A stretch of 7,017 bases of DNA. Source: Flavobacteriales bacterium (GTDB taxonomy: Bacteria > Bacteroidota > Bacteroidia > Flavobacteriales_E > Vicingaceae). Of the stretch, positions 1-6,486 are shown in pieces (position 1 is the stretch's first letter; each line of letters starts with the position of its first letter). Location: NCBI GenBank assembly GCA_002402165.1, contig NVVI01000010.1, positions 80,439-87,455 on the forward strand, written 5' to 3'. The notes under the pieces were generated by a model that saw only the letters and a program-made list of their open reading frames with translations, did not search any database and had not been told where the DNA came from. The translations under genes and the position numbers were made by a program.

Positions 1-503
1 GCAAAAAATCCTTTTAATGCCAAATCATATATTTTTTCTTTATCTCCAGTTAAAAAACTCCAGCTTTCCGTATCAGCATGCACCATATCAGCATAATCTC
101 TCAGTACTTCAACTGTATCATGTTCTGGGTTTACAGTAATAGATATAAACTTTAAGTCCTTTCTATCTTTAAATTTATCTTGTAAATATTTCATGTTGGC
201 AGCCATTCTTGGGCAAATAGTTGGGCAAGTGGCAAAAAAGAAATCGGTGATGTACACTTTACCCAAAAGATCATCTCTTGTTAGAGTTTTCCCATCTTGA
301 TTGATAAATTCGAAATAAGGAATTTGATGATAAATGGTGTCGTAACCACCCTCATTGTTTTGAATTGCTTCTTTTGGCCCTAAATGAGGAAGCTTGGTAT
401 AATGATGCTCACCACTTTGCATGACTAAATAAAAAGAAGCTGGAAGCAACAAAATTGCTACCAAAATTAAAACTTTGGTATATTTTGATGATGGTGATGG
501 CAT
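1..503 (-). CDS. sco1: SCO/SenC family copper chaperone for cytochrome c oxidase (partial, C-terminus outside window)
   Basis: Membrane-anchored thioredoxin-fold protein that delivers copper to, or reduces the cysteines of, the CuA site of oxidase subunit II. I translated 167 residues by hand. A short N-terminus (MPSPSSKY) is followed by one hydrophobic anchor at about residues 9-28, then a periplasmic domain. The diagnostic copper motif is CPTICP, with Cys93 and Cys97, preceded by YITDFFFATC. A typical ISITVNPEHDT segment follows. The third copper ligand of the family, a distal His, lies beyond the window edge, so the site cannot be fully checked. The ATG at 503 is chosen because it keeps the anchor intact; the next Met (residue 27) would remove it. 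The frame is open upstream as far as the TAG of the preceding gene, and a GTG at 521-519 is possible but lies inside a hairpin. It is last of the visible genes, after the oxidase subunits, which fits an assembly role. Confidence 0.93.
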   Translation of the reverse strand, partial: MPSPSSKYTKVLILVAILLLPASFYLVMQSGEHHYTKLPHLGPKEAIQNNEGGYDTIYHQIPYFEFINQDGKTLTRDDLLGKVYITDFFFATCPTICPRMAANMKYLQDKFKDRKDLKFISITVNPEHDTVEVLRDYADMVHADTESWSFLTGDKEKIYDLALKGFF

Positions 504-508
504 AATAT

Positions 509-538
509 AAAAAAAGATCACAGAGATTGTGATCTTTT
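509..538 (-). terminator. Terminator-like hairpin between the subunit IV and SCO genes
   Basis: A perfect 11-bp inverted repeat, AAAAGATCACA (512-522) and TGTGATCTTTT (528-538), encloses a 5-nt loop. On the minus strand the second arm runs into seven consecutive T residues (515-509), the form of a Rho-independent terminator. The T-run ends only 5 nt before the SCO start codon. The stem has just three G-C pairs, so termination may be partial. Its A- and T-tracts make it roughly symmetric, but no plus-strand gene is seen that would use it. It may separate SCO from the structural genes or lower its expression; this is inference. Confidence 0.6.
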
Positions 539-557
539 CATTTAATCTTTTTGTTGA

Positions 558-917
558 CTAAAATAAATGTTCAATGTAATTGGTAAATGTTCCTTCTGTA
601 AACACAATGTACATTAAATACAGTACTAGTATTGTATAGGGCACAATAATGGTGTTTTGCAAAGCAGATTTTTCATGTTTTAAGTGCATATAGTAAGCTA
701 CAATAAAGTATGCTTTAGCCAACGTCATCACAATAAATGTCATTTTGACATAATGAAAATCTATCCCCCATGATTTCCACATAATTCCTAATCCTACCTC
801 TATAGTGGTAATTACTAAGAGTACCCAAAACATATTCCAAATCATTCTTCGAGTTTTCTTTCCTTCTTCCTCAGAATGATGTTGTGCATACTTATAAGGT
901 GCGTCTGAATGTTCCAT
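558..917 (-). CDS. Cytochrome c oxidase subunit IV family protein (bacterial COX4/CyoD-like)
   Basis: Small membrane subunit of the heme-copper oxidase, 119 residues, with no redox centre; in this family it is thought to help assembly or stability of the subunit I core. Three hydrophobic helices are visible at about residues 26-47, 57-78 and 88-107. The second ends in the family signature KAYFIVAYYMHLKHE (68-82), which is the best evidence for the assignment. The N-terminus is hydrophilic with acidic and His residues (HHSEEEGKK), followed by an Arg/Lys patch before the first helix, consistent with a cytoplasmic N-terminus. It sits 21 bp after the large subunit III gene and is likely co-transcribed with it. 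It is the only complete gene here ending in TAG rather than TAA. The following 54-bp gap contains a terminator-like hairpin. Confidence 0.92.
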   Translation of the reverse strand: MEHSDAPYKYAQHHSEEEGKKTRRMIWNMFWVLLVITTIEVGLGIMWKSWGIDFHYVKMTFIVMTLAKAYFIVAYYMHLKHEKSALQNTIIVPYTILVLYLMYIVFTEGTFTNYIEHLF

Positions 918-938
918 AATTATTATTTTTTAACTCTG

Positions 939-1808
939 TTATATTAAGTAGAAGAATGTGAATACGAATACCCATACTAAATCTACAAAGTGCCAATACA
1001 ATCCTACTTTTTCTACCATTTCATAATGCCCACGCTTTTCATAAGTACCCATAATCACATTAACAAAAATGATAAAATTTAATACTACCCCACTAAATAC
1101 GTGCGTTCCGTGAAACCCTGTTATAAAGAAAAAGAAATCTGCAAAAAGTGGATGTCCATATTCATTGTGCGTTAAATTTGCTCCATAAATTTCATTACCA
1201 CTTGCTAAAGCAGCAGCTAATTCATCTCCTTTGAGTTCTATAAAGCCCGATCTAATATCCCCTGGGATTTCCCGCCAAGGTAGTAATAATCCTGTCTTGG
1301 TTTCATCCGTCCACTGACATATGATTCCTTGGGTTTGTTCTATCGTTCCATGTACATCTACTATTCCTATCCCTAATTTAAAAGCCCCTAGTTCTGTTCC
1401 TTGAATAAAATGCATCCATTCCCAAGCTTGAGAACCTACGAAGATTAAACCACCAATTATGGTCCAAAACATCCAAATCATAACCGCTTTCTTATTCATT
1501 CGTTGCCCAGCTTCCACGGCAAGCACCATAGTAACAGAACTCATAATTAATACGAATGTCATTAACGCAACATAAAGTAATGGCTGATGATGATCTACAA
1601 ATGGAAAGTGCGTAAATACATTTTCTGCAGATGGCCAAGTAGCTGAGAAATTATGACGGTAAAATCCGTATGCTGCTAAAAATCCAGTAAACGATAAAGC
1701 ATCCGACATCAGGAAAAACCACATCATTAGTTTACCGTAACCAGCATTAAACGGAGATGTTCCACCTCCCCATAATTCTTTTTTATCTAGTTCTTCTGTA
1801 TGAGACAT
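939..1808 (-). CDS. coxC: Cytochrome c oxidase subunit III, long form with large extracytoplasmic insertion
   Basis: Oxidase subunit III, which binds subunit I and supports proton uptake and enzyme stability. At 289 residues it is longer than a minimal five-helix CyoC-type protein (around 200). Helices lie at about 24-47, 77-98, 111-128, 222-245 and 269-288. Conserved features are GKLMMWFFLMSDALSF near the start, the SQAWEW segment carrying the family Glu (Glu129), the HGTHVFSG helix (233-240), and the C-terminal YWHFVDLVWVFVFTFF. Between helices three and four lies an insertion of about 80 residues (138-219) that is soluble in character. The positive-inside rule (GQRMNKKA and TYEKRGHYE loops cytoplasmic) puts it on the periplasmic side. 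It lies 13 bp downstream of a shorter subunit III paralogue, so the operon encodes two. The ATG at 1808 directly precedes the normal hydrophilic N-terminus. Confidence 0.95.
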   Translation of the reverse strand: MSHTEELDKKELWGGGTSPFNAGYGKLMMWFFLMSDALSFTGFLAAYGFYRHNFSATWPSAENVFTHFPFVDHHQPLLYVALMTFVLIMSSVTMVLAVEAGQRMNKKAVMIWMFWTIIGGLIFVGSQAWEWMHFIQGTELGAFKLGIGIVDVHGTIEQTQGIICQWTDETKTGLLLPWREIPGDIRSGFIELKGDELAAALASGNEIYGANLTHNEYGHPLFADFFFFITGFHGTHVFSGVVLNFIIFVNVIMGTYEKRGHYEMVEKVGLYWHFVDLVWVFVFTFFYLI

Positions 1809-1821
1809 ATTGTTTTATTTT

Positions 1822-2415
1822 TTATGCTATTGTATATCTTAAAAAAAAGAAAAGGTAAATCCACAATCCTCCTAAAAAATGCCAGTAAGTAATACTTATT
1901 TGTATTCCCAACACATTCTCAGCATTATATCTTTCTTTCATTATTTTTACTAATACTACTATTAAACTTATCAGTCCTCCAATTAAATGAAGCACATGCA
2001 ATCCTGTTATCAGGTATAAAAAAGAGCTTTCCTGAGTACTTTCTTTACCAGCCGCATAAATTCCATTCTCGTTTAATGAAACCCAACCTAAATATTGAGA
2101 TACCACAAATAATAACCCTAAAACCAAAGTAGTTGCAATACTTAATTTTGCAATAGCATAATTTCCTTTTTTAATTGATATTAAACCAAAATGAAATGCA
2201 ACACTACTTAATACAATAATAACTGTACTTACTGTAAACGCAAAAGGCATGGTAATTTTTAAAAACTCACCACTGCCTTGGCTTACTATAACTGCACTAG
2301 TTAATCCACCAAAAAACATAACAATACTCATAATACCTATCCATATTAAAGGCTTAGAAGTTTTTCTTCTAATTTCTTCTTTATAGCTAATATTTTCTAA
2401 TCTTATTGTTGTCAT
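1822..2415 (-). CDS. Cytochrome c oxidase subunit III, short paralogue
   Basis: A 197-residue heme-copper oxidase subunit III family protein. Five hydrophobic helices are visible at about 23-43, 57-77, 90-110, 132-156 and 173-193. Family marks are the ITGLHVLHLIGGLISL helix (136-151) and the C-terminal ITYWHFLGGLWIYLFFF (175-191), which matches the YWHFVDLVWVFVF end of the neighbouring long form. At the position of the usual subunit III Glu (SQAWEW in the long form) it reads SQYLGW (106-111), so the Glu is replaced by Gly. It may be a structural partner rather than a functional copy, or may form the second half of a split subunit III arrangement; this is inference. It lies 8 bp after the subunit I stop codon, the tightest spacing in the window, suggesting translational coupling. 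Such paired subunit III genes are common in Bacteroidota oxidase operons. Confidence 0.9.
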   Translation of the reverse strand: MTTIRLENISYKEEIRRKTSKPLIWIGIMSIVMFFGGLTSAVIVSQGSGEFLKITMPFAFTVSTVIIVLSSVAFHFGLISIKKGNYAIAKLSIATTLVLGLLFVVSQYLGWVSLNENGIYAAGKESTQESSFLYLITGLHVLHLIGGLISLIVVLVKIMKERYNAENVLGIQISITYWHFLGGLWIYLFFFLRYTIA

Positions 2416-2423
2416 TTGTACTA

Positions 2424-4202
2424 TTAATGTTCTCCTCCATCCTTCTCATCTTCCCCTAAAGGAGTTGTTTGAGGAATAAAATCTTCTCCATAAACATATT
2501 CTCCTTCAGCATTTAATTTACTATAATCGTAAGGCCATCTGTGAACATGAGGAATTTCTCCGTACCAGTTTCCATGAAAATGTTCAACAGGTGCTGTCCA
2601 CTCTAGTGAGTTACTTCTCCATGGGTTCATAGGTGCTCTTGGTCCTCTAAATGCACTATATACAAAATTAAAGAAGAATATCAGCTGAGCAAAAAATGCC
2701 ACTATAGCAAACATGCTGATAAAGGTATTAATGTCAACCATGTCATCAAATAATGGGAAAGCAGAATTTTCATAATACCTTCTGGGAACTCCAGCAAATC
2801 CTAAAAAGTGCATCGGAAAAAAGACACCGTAGGCACAAATAATGGTAGTCCAAAAATGCAAGATTCCTAATTTATTGTTCATCATTCTTCCAAAAATCTT
2901 AGGGAACCAATGGTAAACTCCGGCAAACATTCCAAAAATTGCAGATAATCCCATTACAATATGGAAGTGACCAACTACGTAATAAGTATCATGAACATTA
3001 ATATCTAAAGCCGAATTTCCTAAAATCAACCCTGTAACGCCTCCTGAAATAAAAGTAGATACCAACCCAACACTAAATAATGTAGCTGGTGTAAATATGA
3101 TGTTTCCTTTCCATAAAGTAGTTAAATAATTAAATACCTTAACTGCTGAAGGAACTGCAATTAATAATGTTGTGAACGTAAATACCGAGCCTAAAAATGG
3201 GTTCATTCCTGTTAAGAACATATGGTGACCCCAAACCACAAATGATAGAAAAGCAATTGCCATCATAGAACCAATCATTGCTCTGTAACCAAAGATTGGT
3301 TTCCTTGTCATAGTAGATACAATTTCAGAAGTAATTCCTAATGCGGGCAGTAATACAATATAAACTTCAGGGTGTCCTAAGAACCAAAATAAATGTTCAA
3401 ATAAAATTGGACTACCTCCTGAGTGCTCTAAAACTTGACCTCCAATATAAATATCTGATAAGTAAAAACTTGTTCCAAAGCTTCTGTCAAATATCAATAA
3501 TAAAGCAGCAGCTAAAAGAACTGGAAATGAGAGTACCCCAATAATTGCTGTTAAAAGAAATGCCCATATTGTTAATGGCAATCTTGTAAAGGTCATGCCT
3601 TTGGTTCGTAAATTAAATATTGTAACAATATAATTTAAGCTACCTAATAATGATGAAACAATAAAAACTGCCATTGAAACTAACCATAAGGTCATTCCCG
3701 CTCCAGAACCAGGAATTGCTTGAGGCAATGCACTTAAAGGGGGATAAATCGTCCACCCAGCAGATGCGGATCCACCTTCAACAAACAAAGAAATTAGCAT
3801 AATTACAGATGAAACAAAGAAAAACCAATAAGACAGCATGTTCAAAAATCCAGATGCCATATCTCTAGCTCCTATCTGAAGAGGTATTAACAAATTACTA
3901 AATGTTCCACTTAACCCAGCTGTTAACAAGAAAAACACCATAATGGTTCCGTGCATGGTAACCAAAGCAAGGTATTTATCTGGTGTTATAACACCACCTT
4001 CTGCCCAACTTCCCAAAAACATATCAATTACTTCAAAACTTTCTCCTGGCCAGCCTAATTGTAATCTAAACATTGTTGACATTGCTAACCCTAGAAACCC
4101 CATTAAAAATCCCGTTACTAGGAATTGCTTAGATATCATCTTATGGTCTTGACTAAAGACATAAGTAAATAAAAAATCTTTTGCGTGATGATGTGTACTC
4201 AT
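2424..4202 (-). CDS. coxA: Cytochrome c oxidase subunit I (aa3-type, heme a / heme a3-CuB)
   Basis: Catalytic core of the terminal oxidase, reducing O2 to water and pumping protons; 592 residues and about 12 helices. All metal ligands can be placed: His84 and His414 for low-spin heme a, His412 for heme a3, and His277, His326 and His327 for CuB, with Tyr281 as the cross-linked Tyr. GHPEVY (276-281) holds Glu279, the D-channel glutamate of A1-type oxidases. The D-channel entrance Asp114 and the Asn residues at 103 and 121 are kept. The K-channel Lys355 is present in PSAVKVF, where Ser replaces the usual Thr. His404-Asp405 of VHDTYY is the Mg site, and Arg473-Arg474 the propionate-binding pair. 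The C-terminal section NPWRSNSLEWTAPVEHFHGN is typical of the family, ending in an acidic tail. It lies 36 bp after subunit II, with no evident Shine-Dalgarno sequence. Confidence 0.98.
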   Translation of the reverse strand: MSTHHHAKDFLFTYVFSQDHKMISKQFLVTGFLMGFLGLAMSTMFRLQLGWPGESFEVIDMFLGSWAEGGVITPDKYLALVTMHGTIMVFFLLTAGLSGTFSNLLIPLQIGARDMASGFLNMLSYWFFFVSSVIMLISLFVEGGSASAGWTIYPPLSALPQAIPGSGAGMTLWLVSMAVFIVSSLLGSLNYIVTIFNLRTKGMTFTRLPLTIWAFLLTAIIGVLSFPVLLAAALLLIFDRSFGTSFYLSDIYIGGQVLEHSGGSPILFEHLFWFLGHPEVYIVLLPALGITSEIVSTMTRKPIFGYRAMIGSMMAIAFLSFVVWGHHMFLTGMNPFLGSVFTFTTLLIAVPSAVKVFNYLTTLWKGNIIFTPATLFSVGLVSTFISGGVTGLILGNSALDINVHDTYYVVGHFHIVMGLSAIFGMFAGVYHWFPKIFGRMMNNKLGILHFWTTIICAYGVFFPMHFLGFAGVPRRYYENSAFPLFDDMVDINTFISMFAIVAFFAQLIFFFNFVYSAFRGPRAPMNPWRSNSLEWTAPVEHFHGNWYGEIPHVHRWPYDYSKLNAEGEYVYGEDFIPQTTPLGEDEKDGGEH

Positions 4203-4238
4203 TTCTATATTAAATTAAAGTAATGTTCTAAATTTCTA

Positions 4239-5210
4239 TTATTCTATAAATGTTTTTTGTTCTGCCAACCATTTATCATATTCCTCTTGTGTCTCTACTA
4301 TTATATCCATTTGCATATTATAATGTGCTGCTCCACAAATTTTATTACACAACAATATGTATTCAAAATCTGGATTATTAGTCTTTTTCTTCATCTCCTT
4401 AGTAGTAATTGTTGGCACAAAATTAAATTGAGTTTTAAGTCCAGGAACACAATTCATTTGTACTCTAAAGTGAGGCATATAAGCACTATGTATCACATCT
4501 AATGATCTAAAAACAAATTGAACAGGAACATCAACTGGTAAATGAAATTTTCCCTTAACAAGTTTATCATCTTTAGAATTAGAATCATCTGCATCTACAC
4601 CTGTTGCATTTACACCTTCTATTAACGTTACATGAGAGCGTCCTAAAATTTTATCTTTACCAGCATATCTTGCTGTCCAAGTATATTGCTGCCCTGTTAA
4701 CTCAATTAATACATGATCTGTTTCATCTGGTATAGGTGCCATAATTTTATTCCAACTTGTTAACCCCATTATTATTAGTACCGTTAATGCCAAAGATGGA
4801 CCTGTTGTCCATATTAATTCTAATTTATTACTGTGCGAAAAGAACAATGCTTTCCTATTTGGGCTAAAAGAATACTTGTAACAAAACCATAATAAGACAC
4901 CATGTGTTACAATAAATACTGGAGTAATCATGTAATATGTTAAGTTGGATAGAAAATCTATTGCTACACCGTGTTCTGAAGCAGATACTGGTAATCTTAA
5001 ACCATACCATGCCCACATTTGCCAGAAGAAAAAACCAATGAAAACGAAAAAACTAAGAAACAGCAATAACCCTTGAAACTTACTTTCCTTTTCGGTCATC
5101 ACATAAATCAATTCTCCTTTACTTGCAGCTCTTAATTCTGCTATTTTAAGTAACTGCGACCCGACAATCACTACTAATATTATTGCTACTGCTATTATTA
5201 TAGTCATCAT
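4239..5210 (-). CDS. coxB: Cytochrome c oxidase subunit II with CuA centre
   Basis: Electron-entry subunit: its periplasmic CuA domain takes electrons from cytochrome c and passes them to heme a. The protein has 323 residues. The usual pair of transmembrane helices is at about 93-112 and 133-152, preceded by two extra N-terminal hydrophobic segments (2-21 and 46-66). The cupredoxin domain follows, with the aromatic GQQYTWTARYAG segment (173-184). CuA ligands are visible: His241 (DVIHSAYMPHF), Cys288, Cys292, His296 and Met299 in CNKICGAAHYNM. The canonical motif is CxExC; here Lys290 replaces the Glu whose side chain normally helps bind Mg and whose backbone carbonyl binds CuA. No cytochrome c domain is fused at the C-terminus, so this is an aa3 rather than a caa3 enzyme. 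The start could be either of two adjacent Met codons (5210 or 5207). Confidence 0.97.
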   Translation of the reverse strand: MMTIIIAVAIILVVIVGSQLLKIAELRAASKGELIYVMTEKESKFQGLLLFLSFFVFIGFFFWQMWAWYGLRLPVSASEHGVAIDFLSNLTYYMITPVFIVTHGVLLWFCYKYSFSPNRKALFFSHSNKLELIWTTGPSLALTVLIIMGLTSWNKIMAPIPDETDHVLIELTGQQYTWTARYAGKDKILGRSHVTLIEGVNATGVDADDSNSKDDKLVKGKFHLPVDVPVQFVFRSLDVIHSAYMPHFRVQMNCVPGLKTQFNFVPTITTKEMKKKTNNPDFEYILLCNKICGAAHYNMQMDIIVETQEEYDKWLAEQKTFIE

Positions 5211-5248
5211 AATTAAAAGACTTTCTTTATTACTATTCTAATTTTTAA

Positions 5249-6457
5249 TTAATGATGTAAATGAATACTTTCATCATACATCGGATGATTCTTAGTCATC
5301 AATGGTGCTTTAGATAAAGCTCTTAACACCATAAATATAAATACTCCTAAAAACGTTAAAAACATTCCTATTTCCACAGCTCCTAAATGCCCATGCTCAA
5401 ACATTGTTCCTGGTAATACCATTACTAAAACATCTACATAGTGACCAAAGAAAATAATTAAAGCAACTGGAATCAAAAATATTCCATTCCTTTTTGCATC
5501 TCTTGACATTAAGACAAAGAAAGGCAATAGAAAATTCACAAAAAATGTTCCTATATATAATCCTCTATATTGATCAAATCGTTGTATGTAATAAGTTACT
5601 TCTTCTGGGATGTTTGAATACCAAATTAACATAAACTGACAGAACCAGATGTAAGACCATAAACAGCTTATAGCAAACATCCATTTACCAATATCATGCA
5701 CATGACTTGAATTCACTTCTTTTAAATATCCATTTCGTTTTAAATATTGAACTAATACCACCGCGACAATCATCATTGACACCCACATTCCTGAGAAACA
5801 ATACCAACCAAACATTGTACTAAACCAATGCACATCAATTGCCATTAACCAATCCCATGCAGAGGAAGAAGATGTGTAAGCAAAAAACCCAATAAATAAT
5901 ATTGATTTTAAAATTGCTTTTTTATAGATGGGAGAAGTAGCTCCTTCTAAATTCAGTTTATCTTCTTTTAAAGAGTTCTTTCTAAACCAATTTGCAAAAT
6001 ACATCCAGACAGCCAAATAAACAATTGTTCTTGCCCAAAAAAATGTTTGGTTTAAATAACCTGATTTTCCTGCAATAATCTTATCATAATGCTCACTTTC
6101 TGGATCCATAACACCTTCTGCCATCCAATGGTATAAATGATTCCAATGCATGCTGCTTCCAATAAAAACAACTAAAAGAACACCTGCTCCTATAGGCATA
6201 TATGCCATAATAGCTTGAAAAACTCTTTGAGTTGTTACTCCCCATGCCATTTCTGATACATATTGCAAAGATAAAAAGAATACAGCTGCTAAAGAAATGG
6301 TAAAAAAGAAATATCCGTTTACCAATAAATTTGCCCAAACTCTCTGATTTGTATAGTGACTATGATCTGAAAATATTCCATATAATAACGATGCAATTCC
6401 AACAACTATTAAGATTAATGTTGTGAGCTTTGCGTGATTTGATACCTTGTATTCCAT
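5249..6457 (-). CDS. actF: Alternative complex III subunit ActF (quinol:cytochrome c oxidoreductase membrane subunit)
   Basis: Integral membrane subunit of ACIII, the bc1-independent quinol:cytochrome c oxidoreductase; ActF is a member of the NrfD/PsrC-like membrane proteins paired with ActC. The protein has 402 residues and about ten helices (roughly 11-30, 46-66, 83-103, 137-157, 181-200, 211-236, 258-280, 298-316, 325-347, 357-379). Recognisable ActF features are the SSAWDWLMAIDVHWFSTMFG stretch (198-217), the MLIWYSNIPEEVTYYIQR segment (276-293), and FFGHYVDVLVMVLPG (336-350). No heme-binding CxxCH or iron-sulfur motif is present, as expected. The C-terminus is His-rich (ESIHLHH). It follows ActE by 29 bp and precedes subunit II by 38 bp, the order expected at the end of a flavobacterial act-cox operon. 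The identification rests on sequence style and context and is strong. Confidence 0.93.
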   Translation of the reverse strand: MEYKVSNHAKLTTLILIVVGIASLLYGIFSDHSHYTNQRVWANLLVNGYFFFTISLAAVFFLSLQYVSEMAWGVTTQRVFQAIMAYMPIGAGVLLVVFIGSSMHWNHLYHWMAEGVMDPESEHYDKIIAGKSGYLNQTFFWARTIVYLAVWMYFANWFRKNSLKEDKLNLEGATSPIYKKAILKSILFIGFFAYTSSSSAWDWLMAIDVHWFSTMFGWYCFSGMWVSMMIVAVVLVQYLKRNGYLKEVNSSHVHDIGKWMFAISCLWSYIWFCQFMLIWYSNIPEEVTYYIQRFDQYRGLYIGTFFVNFLLPFFVLMSRDAKRNGIFLIPVALIIFFGHYVDVLVMVLPGTMFEHGHLGAVEIGMFLTFLGVFIFMVLRALSKAPLMTKNHPMYDESIHLHH

Positions 6458-6486
6458 TTTATAAGAATGTTTGTTTTCTTTTTATA

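Noticed and set aside
3341..3544. Plus-strand open frame of 67 codons inside the subunit I gene
   Set aside because: It lies entirely antisense to coxA, which has every catalytic residue in place; the translation has no recognisable motif and no ribosome-binding site is seen.
3943..4152. Plus-strand open frame of 69 codons antisense to the start of coxA
   Set aside because: Shadow of the conserved subunit I N-terminus, with no family resemblance.
4203..4238. Possible promoter in the gap between subunit II and subunit I
   Set aside because: The gap is 36 bp of AT-rich sequence with no match to the Bacteroidota TTTG / TAnnTTTG arrangement; it looks like a plain intra-operon spacer.
4257..4502. 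Plus-strand open frame of 81 codons antisense to the CuA domain
   Set aside because: Its hydrophobic Cys/His-rich look comes from the complement of the subunit II codons; no independent support.
6093..6338. Minus-strand open frame of 81 codons within actF in another frame
   Set aside because: Fully overlaps actF, whose frame encodes continuous, recognisable helices; the alternative translation is Ser/Phe-rich and unlike any family.
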